This document shows positions 1 to 11,684 of a stretch of 64,000 nt of DNA, in pieces. Made by a program: the position numbers and the translations under genes. Source of the DNA: Torreya grandis (lineage: Eukaryota > Streptophyta > Pinopsida > Cupressales > Taxaceae); assembly GCA_037957365.1 (NCBI GenBank), contig JARHVA010000593.1, forward strand, positions 1,454,501-1,518,500. Reading direction: 5' to 3'. Below the pieces are notes generated by a model that was not told the DNA's origin, ran no database searches, and was given only the letters and a program-made list of their open reading frames with translations. Within the stretch, counting starts at the first letter, position 1, and each line of letters opens with the position of its first letter.

Positions 1-786
1 ATTAGTGTAGATATTTACTATACATTTGTACTTCACCTTGTTTAGGTGGATAATAGGTCTTATTAGGGTTATTTATGACATCATCATAATGTCATCATGT
101 GCACATGAGTGCATGGGGTCACTTAGTGGGTGGATGGGGTCTCCATTCCACTTGGTCCTATTAATGATTACATCACTAAGGCCTCTAACCCACTTGTGTT
201 CCCTTAGTGATCTCTCCACCCATAATGGAGGAGCCCACCCACTCACCTTGTCTAGCTCAATCATCATGCACTCATCCAACCTATTTATGGACCTCTCCTT
301 CAAGGCATATGGTATGTAAAAGTGTGGAATATGGTAGATTGTGTGGATTATATAGCAGTTTGTCTAGTGTAGAGTCTAGTAGGTTATTTAGCTTGTAGGC
401 CATTTATTGTTACATTAGAGAGCCCGATAAGCCTTTATGATTGGGTGTGTGCCAATAGGGTTTTATAATCTTTGTATAATGGACCTTTCCTACAAGGTAT
501 TTATGGTAAAGATGGTAGATTATGTGGGGTGAGAGCTATTTCTCTTATATGCAGTGTGGGTTATTCAACTTGTAAGCCATATATTATTGTGTCAGGGAGC
601 CCATTAAGCTTTTGTACTTGGATGCATGCCAACAAGGTTTTCTAAGATTTGTATAAACATACTCTCCATAACTGAATACATTTTATTGTAGTTTCTACTC
701 TCATTGTGATTTCTTGCCTCAAAATTTGGGTGTGTTTATTCTATAGTTTCAGTCTTGGTCATCCTTGATTCTGAATGATTTTCACA
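1..786 (+). repeat. Copia-1 5' LTR (first base outside window)
   Basis: It aligns with 3108-3702 from its first bases (gtgtag, tatttactac) to its last (CACA at 783-786). It is about 190 bp longer than the 3' LTR because a segment beginning tggacc is present twice in tandem, at 288-479 and 480-656, with clear divergence between the copies. The 3' LTR has one copy, starting near 3396. Confidence 0.85.
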
Positions 787-798
787 TGGTATCAGAGC
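787..798 (+). other. Copia-1 primer-binding site, tRNA-iMet
   Basis: TGGTATCAGAGC immediately follows the LTR terminal CA at 785-786. This is the standard plant primer site complementary to the 3' end of initiator methionine tRNA. It fixes both the 5' LTR boundary and the plus orientation. Confidence 0.92.
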
Positions 799-2225
799 TT
801 TGGGTGCTAGTAATTATCACCATTTTTTCTATTGTTACAGATTTGAAATTTTGAGTAGTTTCTATTTATGTTATCTATCAAATGGCTAAGAGGTAATCTA
901 TAGATTTGTATGATCATATACAATTTTACACTCCCATTATAATTTGCATATATGCGTATGCTTTTATATTTGTGGTATAAGAATTTTTTTGTAGATCTAA
1001 ACTTCATTATTACCTTCCCAACATAGCTGAGATGCCATATTTTTCTACCTTACTAGTTTTTAGTACTTTTATAGCCATTTTTGACCTTGGAGGCGTCATT
1101 CATATTTTTCCTCAAAAATCATGTCAATAGACCTTAGTATAACAAAACCAATTGGTCAAATTTTATGGGTTTTTAGAGTTCTCAAATGGGTATTCATTAT
1201 TTTTTAGCGAAGCTACATGGGTTTTTGTAAAAATAAAGGTTTTTATTTAGCCTTCCCATCCATACAATTATAGTGTGACATTTTTGAGAGTATCAAATTT
1301 ACTATAGTATATTTTATCTTGTATTTGTGATGTTCTCGAGACCATCAAATTTAAGATAGTGGATTTCTTGTCAAATCTTCTTTCCCACATAACTTTCAAT
1401 ATGTAACTTCTTTTGAGGTGCCATTTTTTTTAAAGTGATTATTTTCATGAGATCTATGCATTGGTGATTTTATTTTTGGTCTAATTTAGCAATTTTTTTT
1501 TTCACATTTGTACTCCTTATATAGACACATTATTGATAGAGCCTAACATCCTCTTACTTGGCCTATTTGTAGTTTTCACTTATACAAATTTAGTATATAT
1601 TATAATAATTAATCACGTTTATGGATGAATTATTAGCTAAGTCTAAATTCAATTCAATAAGACATCTTTTCCACTCATGTAATGTGATTTGTAATTACAA
1701 ACATGGGGGGTCATTGTTGATTGTCTTGGGGGATTGTTGTAGGCCTTGAAATCTCTCTTGTGCACATTTAGTTTTTGTTATCATTACCTGTGCCCTTTTA
1801 GTGACTACTTACACAGATTGTTCCTATATTCTTGGACATATTATCAGCTAATCTTGATGTCTATTTGAGCATGAATTATCACTTGTGCATCAATTTCTCT
1901 CACTTGATTGGACTCATTTTTGACATAGTCTAAAGTCCATATCCAAAGCATGTACTATTACTACCAAATGAGGAAGGTTGAGTCTACGTCAATGGTCTTT
2001 CTTAGGAAGACCAATTATGTTATATGGTATATGTACATGGAATGCTCACTCATAGATTATGAATTTGTCCCATTCTTATATGGGTAAAGTCTTACTCCTA
2101 TTAACCCAGGTCAATACGAAGATTGGGTTGACTCTTGTGACTATGTCTAAAATGACCTACTGATTCACATTTCATGGGATTTACACCACTATGTGGAGCA
2201 CACAAAGTGTCCCTCCATTATTTAA

Positions 2226-2714
2226 AGCACTCTTCTAAGTCTTTTTTGGGATGCTACTATGATTTATGTCACTCATTCTCCTTTCCTTCCTATTATATCT
2301 TCTAAGATTGTTGTACTCTCTCCTCCTACTTTTATTTCTTGTGATCATACATTCATCATAAATAGTGCTCTTATTTTTATCGAGCCACCACTATAGGATG
2401 AGATTTTACCTAATCTTAGTTATCCTATTATAGATTCTAATTCCATCCCTATTCAGAATGTTTCTCTTTTAGATCCTTCATAGATTTTCACTTTGGAGGA
2501 CTCTACTATTTTCAGTGAGAGTACACCTATTGAGAGCATTGATGACTCATATCTTCCTATGTATTTTCCTTCTTCATTTGGTGAGTCATGCTCCACACTT
2601 CATATGGGAATTATTTCAGTTAATGTTCCATGTCTTTCTTCTAATTGGTTCACTTCAGTGGTATTACCTCTAGCTTATGCACATGTTCTTTCCATACCTA
2701 TGTCACTGATATAA
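2226..2714 (+). pseudogene. Copia-1 internal relic ORF, unrecognised product
   Basis: One frame stays readable for about 163 codons and is interrupted only by two TAG codons, after the EPPL segment and after LLDPS. The last part (2493-2714) is an uninterrupted 73-residue stretch starting MEDSTIFSES. The product would be rich in Ser, Pro, Ile and acidic residues, with no motif I recognise: no CCHC knuckle, no DSG, no YVDD. Both stops are one C-to-T or G-to-A step from a sense codon. It could be the remnant of a gag or linker region, or a chance frame in an AT-rich element. I assign no function. Confidence 0.35.
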
Positions 2715-3096
2715 TCTAGACCACATTCAAATATCTTCATATCAATGCCTACATCTTCCATTATAGAATGGGTAGACTTTCAGTACACGCATCAAGGTCT
2801 TCCTTTGTGAAAGGAAAGAAACATTATTTGATGTAGATGGAGCTTTTACAGTCTTCAGGCAAGGGATCTCATCATTGACCTTCATCATCTTGCAAGCTAT
2901 ATTTAGAGTAGCGATTACTTCAACATCATCTTTTAGGGGGTCTTTTAGTCTCCTATTCTTATTTTCTCTCATTTTAGGGGGAGTTTTTTTCCACTATATT
3001 TTCTCCTTTTAATCCACCTTTCGAGATTTTCTTTGTACTTGGGTATCTTATCAAGCCTAGTTCTTGGGATCAAATTCTAGTACCCACCTAAACTAT

Positions 3097-3107
3097 GCTT
3101 AAGGGGG
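3097..3107 (+). other. Copia-1 polypurine tract
   Basis: GCTTAAGGGGG lies directly before the TG that opens the 3' LTR at 3108. A purine run in this place primes plus-strand DNA synthesis in LTR retrotransposons. Confidence 0.75.
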
Positions 3108-3702
3108 TGTTGGTGTAGGTATTTACTACACATTTGTACTTCAACTTGATTAGGTGGATAATATGTATTTTTAGGGTGATTTATAACATCATCATGATGT
3201 CATTATGTGCACATGATTATATGGGGTCACTTAGTGGGTGGATGGATTCTCCATTCTACTTGGTCCCCTTAATGCTTGCATCATTAAGGCCTTCAACCTA
3301 CTTGTGTTTCATCAGTGATATCTCCACCCATAATGGAGGATCACACCCACTCACCTTGTTTGATTGAGTCATCATGCACTAAACCAATCTATTTATGGAC
3401 CTTTCCTCTAAGGCATTTAAGGTGAAGATGATAGATTATGTGGAGTGAGAGTTATTGATCTTGTATGGAATGTGGATTATTTAGATTTTGATCCATCTAT
3501 TACTGTGTCAAGGATCACATTAATAATTTTTTCTTGGGTACATGTCAATGGGGTTTTTAAAGCTTTTTATAAACATCTTCTCCATTATTGAATACATTTT
3601 GTTGCAATTTATACTCTCATTATGATTTCTTTCTTAAATAGTGGGGTGTGTTCACTCTACAGTCTCAGTTTTGATCATCCTCAATTTTATATAATTATCA
3701 CA
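3108..3702 (+). repeat. Copia-1 3' LTR
   Basis: It starts TGTTGGTGTAGG and ends ATTATCACA, with TG...CA termini. It aligns along its whole length with the 5' LTR except for the extra tandem segment there. Differences are dominated by transitions, with some small indels. Confidence 0.85.
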
Positions 3703-6264
3703 TGTATCATAATTGTTTTATTGAATTAAATAAATCCTTGACCTCATAATTAGGTTTAAAATTATTATCATCATCCTTAGTTTTGAGTGTTGACTTACCT
3801 TGATATTTACCTCCTTTACTAGTATGGGAATTGGTTCCATATTTGAGAATATTGGTCTTGTTGACATTTTTAGTCACCATTGTTTCCATAATTGGGTATG
3901 ATTAAGTTCATAAAGTATTATAATTTATTATCATCCATTAATTTTTTTCAATATACTTATTGAAGTTACATTGGTGTCATATTGATATTTTCCCTTAGTC
4001 TAGGAGGCTAATTGTAAAAGTTAAACATTTATTGTGACCTCTTAGTATGTTTAAGACTCTTTTGCAAAAGTTAAGTAAGGTATTTGTGAAAAAATTAAGG
4101 TTTATTTTGTTTTCATATATCCCATGCATGTACACCATATAGATTATTAGTTAATTTCTGGTCTTGATAACCACTTCTTGGTTGACCATCTCAAGCTTCT
4201 AAAGCATGCCAAGACATGGGTGAAGAAAATTAAAGGTGAAATTACAAGTTAATTAAATATGGCACATATGAAAAAGTTAGGATAAATTTTAATTCCTTGA
4301 ATTAAGGATTTGGAGATGAAATACATGCATCTACAGTATATTTGAAGATCTTTTAGTACTCCAACACATATGCAAGGATGTATGGGTAGTTTTCATTCAT
4401 TTTCAAAGGTAAAATATTATATTTTTATTTATTTATAGGTGAGGAAAGGATTATGGACATATTTATCATCTTTATATATGTTTATCAGACATTATCTAGT
4501 TTTTAGGGACTTAAACAATGCTTGAATTACGCTAAGATAACTTAAATCTCTCTCAATTTTGATTTTTCAAGCTTAAAATTGCCCCAAATCTAATGTGATA
4601 TCTTGGTGGAGAGGTTGTATGGATAATAAAAATTGTTAATATTTTTTAATAGGTTAGTTTAATCCCATTTAATGGTGTTTAATCTCATAAATAAGGCTAG
4701 ATATTTGTGAACAATTTAAGAAGTAAGAATGCTCCAAAACCCTATTTAGAGAGCATGAATATTACAAATTTGAATGTTTAAAGTGTTTTAAAGATTTATA
4801 GAGAATTAATAATGATATTAATTCCCTACCCATGATATAAATAAACCTTAAAATAATTTATAAGCATCATCAAAGGTGAGAATGCAAATGTACCTAGATG
4901 ATTCAGTATGCATGAATAATGAGAACCTACAAGCCTGCATACCTAAAAAAGCTTTTTTAGAGTGTTTTTTAAATTTAACATGAATTTAAGATTTATATGG
5001 GGTACATAAATTCATTTAAAAAATAATAATCTCTTGAAACTATGTATATCTCAAAATATAAAAAAATTACTAAATTGGCATGCTTGTTGCCCTAAGAGAT
5101 CCTAGGTGCACAAAAAGGAGCATTATTTGCGTTATATTTATCCAAAAGATATTATATTTTAAATAAAGGTGGGATATGTATTTTTAATAAAAAAATTTGG
5201 TATTATAATGTCCATATAGTATGTGAGGAAAGATAAAAGTCAAAATTATAGACCTACACATGAAAAGTGTTGAAAATTAGTTCTCAGGAAGGCTAAAAGT
5301 GTTATAACTCAAGTGTAATTGATCTAAATTACTTGAAAATTTATATTTATGTGTTCCAAGGTTATATAAATTTAATATAAAAAATTAAATATTTGTACAC
5401 CATTATGAAGTATTTATAACTCATAAGGTTTAGGCAGGTCTTGTTGAGAAGCCTAATTGTGCTATCATGATAATTGTCTTGAGAATGCCAATCCATTGAG
5501 TTTGCATATAAGCTAATGAACCTGGATTTATAACACTAGTATATTTAGAACATGTATAATTATATAATTAAATAATATAAATATCTCTCTCAATATCTTC
5601 TCAAGCACTAATGGAGCTCACACCTACAAATGTGAACTAAGTCATCCTCTAGAGCCACGAAAGACAATGTGAGAAGCTTCAAAGTAGTTGATATCAGGTA
5701 TATTTTTAATGATATAAATTGTACTTGAAGTTTTTTAGATCTTAAATCATGATCACATAACTTGCAATTCAAGATAAGAGGGTAGATATAGTCAAAAATA
5801 TCATCAAATGAGGAGTTGAAATTGTGCATTGGCAATGCACCATCATCATTATCATTTAATAGAATACCTCAACAACCTCAAGAAGAATACTACTATATTT
5901 ATATGCCATTATTAAGAGTTATGAGTAATAAAATGTGTTTTCAATAAATATTCAAGGTTGGAATGAGTTCTCAATCATCTCAGGAAATCCATTTATCCCC
6001 TCTACACCAAAATCAAGGAGAAAAAGTCAAATCAAATAAGGAATTCTACACCCTCTCATAAGATGAAGATTCATCATGCAAGATTGGATGAGTTTTTTGG
6101 AAACTAAGTCAATATTTAAATTCTAAGAGATAACTCTCCTCCAAAATAGGTCAACATTTATTGATCTTTGACAACTTCAAGCCTTAAACAAGGACTTATA
6201 TGCCCCCCTCCCAACCTTGAGACCTTTAATAAAATGTTATTATATTGGAGAAGAGAAGTGTATG
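3703..6264. other. AT-rich stretch with no recognisable gene
   Basis: No frame longer than about 75 codons, no retroelement motif and no LTR-like terminus is visible. The short frames at 3707-3889 and 5608-5835 (both minus) show no domain. It is probably decayed intergenic or transposon sequence. The right edge is set by the start of a dispersed repeat. Confidence 0.5.
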
Positions 6265-6561
6265 CAATCATAATTACATGATGCATAATGAATTAATCTT
6301 GGATCAGTAAGATAGAGCACACCTACATCTTCAATTGGGTATACACTTGTTAAGCAAGAACATGACCAATATGGGGATTTGCTAGACCCGATTAGGGGAT
6401 CATTTGTATCATTTATCACAACAAATCATGCTATGAAGGGTTCTAAAGCCTATATTCTAACACAATTGCACAACCACCCTAAAATAGTCCTATGATTTGA
6501 TATTCACTTATACTAATAAAACATAAAGTAAACTATTCTAATAATAATAAAATTAAACTAA
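6265..6561. repeat. Dispersed repeat R, left copy
   Basis: This segment matches 51034-51329 in the same orientation over about 300 bp. Shared blocks include catgatgcataatgaatta, gagcacacctac, gggtatacacttgttaag, catgaccaatatgggga and tttgatattcacttata. Homology fades on both sides. Both copies lie near clusters of the ACTAGGTC palindrome, so R may be part of the LTR or leader of Relic-E. Confidence 0.7.
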
Positions 6562-6930
6562 GGAGAAATAAAGTTAGGAATACTTACCTTTGAAAATGAA
6601 CCTGTCGAGTCTCAACCTCTCTCTTGGATTAGGTACTTCACAAGAGATTGTTGTGGCTTGTAAGGATAACCAAGATAAATCAGCTCTATGCTACATGACC
6701 TACCTAAGCATCCAAAATATTTATCCACAAGACAAGATTAAAGATCCAAAAAAAGTATTGAACCCTAAAGCTTTATTCCTCAAGTAGAATGGTCAATAAG
6801 CAGATGTTTGTTCACCCTTATTCACTTAATTCTTTACTCTCTTTTGACTCTTATGAAATGGTGGTAAATGACCTTATATATAGTAGTATCTTTCCTAAAA
6901 ACCATTCAAACATTTTGACTATACTAGGAT

Positions 6931-8238
6931 GATCGATTCGACCTAGTACATTATTGGGATAATGCCTAAAGTCTATATTAGATTGGATGGGATGCAAACA
7001 AGCCAAAATAGCTAAAGTGTCCCTAGAATACACTAGGTCGACTAGGTCAACCTAGTGTACTAAATAGGTAAAAAGGGTAATAAGGTAATAAATGAAAGAA
7101 TAAAGCATGATAATGACTGGAATGGATAGGAAAGAGAGAAATAAGCTTATGGTTCATAGTTTTAGGGAGCTAGTGTGTAGATATAAAGTGGTAAAAGGAA
7201 CAAAAATCTTACGAAGCACTGATAGTCTGCCCACCACTTTCCTAATGCACCTCTTAAGGCATGCACTCATAGATATTGAGACTCAATAGATTTATATAAT
7301 CTATGAAGTGTTAATAATCAATAAAATTTTAAAAATATTATGTGTATACATATGCCCCAGCCAAATCTCATCACATTTCTCATAAGTACAACACAGTTGG
7401 TGCTTTAAATATAGAACATGATAACACATAATGTTGATGCTAAGTATGGTGAATTAGGAATAAAATAAGATAAATGAAAGGACTGAATTGAAAAATACAT
7501 ACCTTTAACTTACCTTAGTGATGTAGATAAAGAAGAAAACTGTAAGAAAGTGAAGATGTCCAATGTAAAGCACACTAGGTGAACCTATAGAAGTTAATGC
7601 AAAAAATAGCCAAAAATAGAAATTTTTGAAAGATAGAAATATGATAGTGTAAAATAATATACAATACCATGAATATAATGAATTTTAAGGTTTTAAAAAT
7701 AGATGAGCAAAAACAAAGATAAGAGCAAAACTAGGAATCTAAAGAAAAATAATTAGGAATTTTGAATTATTAAAAAGTGGTTTTAAATAAAAAAAGATAA
7801 ATCATTTTGTTATTTTGATTTATAAGAAAGGATAAAAAGATATTTGGATAGAAAATAAGCTAGGATGGCAAGGGAATGACATGCTAGATAAGGTGGACAC
7901 CTAGAGGTGACAATAGGTGCACTACAGGTATGCAACTACAAATCTCAAACCAATTTTTAAAATTTGTATTGAATTAAGTGAATTTTTAATAAAATTTGTT
8001 TTAAGAATTTATACATGTCAAAATTGAACAAAATTAGGCTCTAAGGGTAGTAGATAAGAAGATGAGAAATGGGTTAAAAGAAAATAGGAAAAAAGCAAGA
8101 AAAAGACAAAATTTTAGCAAAATACACTAGGTCAACACATTGAACCTACTAGGTCAACCAGGTCAACCTAGTAGGTTGAATCATGGTGAAAATCCATATG
8201 GTTGACCTAGTAGGTGTAGGTCGACCTAGTGTATTCTA
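6931..8238. repeat. ACTAGGTC/GACCTAGT palindrome cluster, left
   Basis: Copies of a self-complementary unit built from ACTAGGTC and GACCTAGT occur at 6931-6950, 7031-7060 and 8125-8238. Several are arranged head to head, so the strand could fold into short hairpins. The same unit is frequent at 50229-50812. Apart from this and short AT-rich frames, I see no gene from 6562 to 8560. Confidence 0.7.
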
Positions 8239-8580
8239 CCACCTGAAACTAAGTGAAAAGGTGTTTAATTAGTTTGTAAGGGCCAACATGGAACTTGAAT
8301 ACTAGGGAGAAAAAGATAAGAGGAAACATAAGAAATTTAAGATAAAGTAATAAAAAAAAGGGAAATTTTGGTCAAACTAAGTTGACCAAGGAGCCAAAAT
8401 AAGCACAAAAAAGCATGTGAAACACTGAAATGACCAAAGAAGGGAAAGAAAGACCAAAATAAGATAAAAATGAATAGAGTGTGCTATTTTTTAATCAAAG
8501 TTAGAATGTATAAAGAATGTATTGTGATTATACATGATATGGAGGAAATAATACATCCTTTTTTATTTCTTGATTGTAGA

Positions 8581-10600
8581 GATGGCCATGGTTTTGGAGA
8601 TTACTAGACATGTCATGGTTTCCAAATTTATTAGAGAGGTTGATAGATGGAGATAGAGATAGACTAGTAACCATAGGTCTAGGAGGTATGGTGGATATGT
8701 GTAGGATCCCCCTAAGTGTGGATGTGTTGTTCATGTTCCTTGGATGTTGGGAATGATTGACCAACACCTTTAGATGGGAGGTGGATGGGGATGTGATGTA
8801 TGTGGCTATCACACTATAAGATGTCCATGCCATCCTTAGACTACCCATAGTAGAAGAATTAGTGAAAGTAGGGATACTAGATAGCATAGAGGGGAGGGGA
8901 GCCTTATCCATGTGGGATTTAGGCTTAGAGATGATATTATTGGGGTGGAGAGTAAGTATGGATGATGTGTATATATCAAATATTACATATCTTGATAGGT
9001 CTTGTGACATAGTAAGTGCTCTGTCACAAGTTGGATGGCAATGTAGCACTATACATGATAGCATTGAGCAAGATGATATTAGAAGAGGGAGTGTTATAGG
9101 ATATAGGATCTATCATTTGGGTTCAGCTTGTTCATGATCTATTAGAAATGAAGGTTAGAGGACATAAGACCATATGACTAATCATACTACTGACAACATG
9201 GATATATGAGAGATTTTTTATGTATCAACTAACTAGGTTGTCCCATGCAGTTGATAATAGGTCACCTTAGGTGAGGAGATGGAGGGAAGAATAAGTAGCA
9301 TGGGTCATGGCCCATGTGCTAGTGCTATAGATGGTGATATGCATTGACATAGTGTGGTGACCATATGAGTAGCTAGTGACTACCTAGGAGAGCTAGGACA
9401 CAGTTAGACCAGTGATAGAGAGGAGAGAGTTAATAGGGTGTTATACATGGTGAAAAGAGCCATATATAATGGTATGGGTGCCAAAGTAGATGGGTCTACC
9501 TCATCTAGTGATACCAATACTCATGCTCAAGTAGTGGATTTGGCATGTGAGAGAGCCACGAGGGAAGAGAGGACTCAGACCATTGATAGTGATACTAAAA
9601 TTAAGGCCACATTATGAGTGACTATGGACTAGTTGGGTATGACTAGCGGAAACATAAGAGGAGGTGGAGGTAGAGGCATAGATACCAAATGTACCACCAC
9701 CATCTCCATAGAGAGATGAGTTATAACCATCAAGGACATGGCAGTGATAGAGGTAGGAGGAGAGAGTAAAGACCATCATCATTTTTGGTGATTCAATAGA
9801 GGAGCTAGAGGAGAGGATAGAGAGACCACTCAAATGGAGGCTAAGATATATGTGAACCATGATAGTCAATTTTGAGCTAAGGAGATGATCGATAGAGGAG
9901 GTACTAGGAGGTCATGCAAATGGGGAGACTATGCGAGGTGGTCATGTAGATGGTGAAACCATAAGATCCAAGACATAGATAGGTAAGAAAAAGTATGATT
10001 AATTTATTACTTAAGTTGTTATTTGGTAGATATATAGATATTATGAGATATGATAGTGATCTAATATCAATTTGGTATGATATTGCAGGTGTACCTAAGG
10101 ATGAGGAGGAAAGATGAGGGTCCCTATTTAGGGGAGCACTCCATGACATCCTAGATGAGACTCTATAGTTGCAAAACCCCATGATACTAGATGATCTAAG
10201 TGTACCATCTACCCTAGCTCAAGTGAGCTAGTTCAAACTAGAGAGATAGGCTATGAGGCAGATACAGATGTAAAAAGAGAGGGCATAGCCACCAACAAAG
10301 ATTGGTGCAAGGGAGAGGCAAGCCTAGTAGGCCATAGATAATGAGAGAGCTACACATTGATACATAGTGACATAGATTATGAAAACATATATGATGATGT
10401 AAACCTAGCTAATGTAGGCACATGTAGCAACCCATACTAAGTTGTTACAGGCATAGTTGCAGATAACACATCTATAGAGATAGGTAGAGGGATTGAGATC
10501 TTAGACTAACTTATTACAACATACTATTTGGAGGAGTCGTATTGAGGCCTTAGTAAGCAATATAGATAGGCCATGAGATAGACATGATAAATCTCATATT
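8581..10600 (+). pseudogene. Decayed plant mobile domain (PMD, MAIN-like) gene, multi-exon
   Basis: The plus frame from 8583 reads WPWFWRLLDM, then TIGLGGMVDMCRIPL, a Trp-containing segment with TNTFRWEV, then AITL, a stop, and DVHAILRLPI. This order matches the PMD family: GLGGLL..I.L, W...T.TF, then the G-x-M-x-ITLEDV-x-ILGLP block seen in MAIN/MAIL1-type proteins and PMD-bearing transposons. Three in-frame stops lie within this block. The frame continues open to 9135 (about 90 codons). A later frame, 9408-9618, reads RVNRVLYMVKRAIYNGMGAK. A pyrimidine-rich AG acceptor ends at 8580 and a good intron lies at 9983-10088, so this was a spliced gene. The 3' end is approximate. It lies antisense to Relic-E and downstream of its gag remains. 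Confidence 0.62.
9983..10088 (+). other. Candidate spliceosomal intron in the PMD pseudogene
   Basis: The donor is AG|GTAAGAAA at 9981-9990 and the acceptor is TATTGCAG|GTGT ending at 10088. The 106 bp interval is AT/T-rich, typical of short plant introns. The exon resumes with an acidic and basic segment (PKDEEER). Spliced structure argues for a captured or host-type gene rather than a retroelement frame. Confidence 0.55.
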
Positions 10601-10904
10601 TAGTGTTGAGGCTTTGTATATGATTGTGTATGTTGTATCAAACTCTTGGGATAAATATATGATGTATCATTTTGTTTTTATGGTGTTGGTTGTGTATGTT
10701 ATCTTTATGATGTTTGTATTTGTTTATTATGGTTGAGGCTATGGATGCTTTGGATATATTTCTTTCTAGCACATGTATTCAGATTTGTTGTATATGCTAT
10801 AAGAAATATATGTGATGTGGTTTCTTTTCTAGCATTATAGATAACACATGCATGGTATTAAAAAAACATGTAAAAAGACTTGAAAAAATATAATCAATCA
10901 AAAA

Positions 10905-11385
10905 TGTACTACACACTAATTCAAGGTGGTAAATGTGTAAAAACATTTAAAAAATGACCTAGTATAAATAACCAAGAGAATGGCAAACAAGATGGTAAAA
11001 GGGGGATTTGTTTTTAAACCAATGTGAAAGATTTTTGCACCAAATTAAAACATGTAAAATCATAATAAACATCATGTTGGGAAGTATGACAAATAAATTA
11101 ATAAAATGGAAGAGAAGAAAATGACATGAATGGTAATAAAAACAAATCAAAATTAAGTCAATCAATTATACTATTTCATGATAGGAAGTATAACTAAGAA
11201 ACAAAATTTGCAAAAAAATGGTCTTAAATTTATCATACTAATTCAAGCTGGGAAGTATGAGAAATTCAAGAAATGGTTGTAATCTTACATGCACTAATAA
11301 AATAAGAAAATAAAAGGAAAAATAAAAAGGAAGTAATCATAAAACATACTAAATATCAAGATGGAAAGTATGTCAATAACATGTA
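10905..11385. repeat. Five spaced copies of an imperfect catacta...aagtatg hairpin
   Basis: The motif catactaattcaag followed by tgggaagtatg, or decayed forms of it, occurs near 10909, 11064, 11168, 11236 and 11346. The two arms are partly complementary (catact and agtatg), so each copy could form a small stem. No coding frame runs through them. Confidence 0.6.
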
Positions 11386-11474
11386 ACCTCATAATCAATT
11401 TAATCTTATCTCTTACTTGACACATGTAATTTGGATGGTGACTTATTTATTAGAAAAAAATTGTTTTTTTTGTT

Positions 11475-11684
11475 TTGTGAGGAGGTCTAGTTCCTATCTA
11501 CGGTCTTACACTGCAACTCTCAAAATAAAACCCAAGGGATACCAAAAAAACATTGTTAAGTAAAAATATTGGGATTGATAAATCAAGGATGTGGATAATA
11601 GGATGGAAAAAGTGGTAATTTGTGAGGAATGTTGGGTCTTATCCATGGTCTTACAAAGTAACTCAGAAATGAAATCCCATGGAG
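11475..11684. repeat. Two-copy imperfect repeat
   Basis: Segments 11475-11540 and 11619-11684 both begin ttgtgagga, carry ggtcttac, then aact and aaatcccat or aaaacccaa. They look about two-thirds identical by eye. I see no gene in the surrounding 10601-13060. Confidence 0.45.

Larger units (their letters stand above)
1..3702 (+). mobile_element. Copia-1: non-autonomous LTR retrotransposon with tRNA-iMet primer site
   Basis: Two long direct repeats (1-786 and 3108-3702) enclose a 2.3 kb internal region. A perfect initiator-methionine primer site follows the left repeat and a polypurine tract precedes the right one, so the element reads on the plus strand. The left repeat appears to begin one base before the window. 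The PBS type and the G-run before the 3' LTR suit the Copia superfamily, but no protease, integrase, RT or RNase H motif is readable inside, and 2.3 kb is too short for a full gag-pol. I infer a non-autonomous or internally deleted copy. The 5' target duplication lies outside the window; the 3' flank starts TGTAT at 3703. Confidence 0.8.

Noticed and set aside
1700..1745. G-runs followed by TGTAGG as a second PPT and LTR start inside Copia-1
   Set aside because: No repeat partner starts here and the proven 3' LTR begins at 3108.
2742..2972. 76-codon minus-strand frame in Copia-1
   Set aside because: Opposite to the element orientation, Lys/Arg-rich by composition, no recognisable domain.
3707..3889. 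60-codon minus-strand frame METMVTKNVNKT as a possible small gene
   Set aside because: Begins five bases outside Copia-1 in AT-rich DNA, Lys/Asn-rich, no domain and no supporting signals.
8528..9064. 178-codon open frame on the minus strand, the longest uninterrupted antisense frame of the AT-rich part
   Set aside because: It is the complement of the PMD pseudogene; the plus strand shows family motifs and splice signals, while this frame has no domain and an odd Ser/Thr/His-rich composition.
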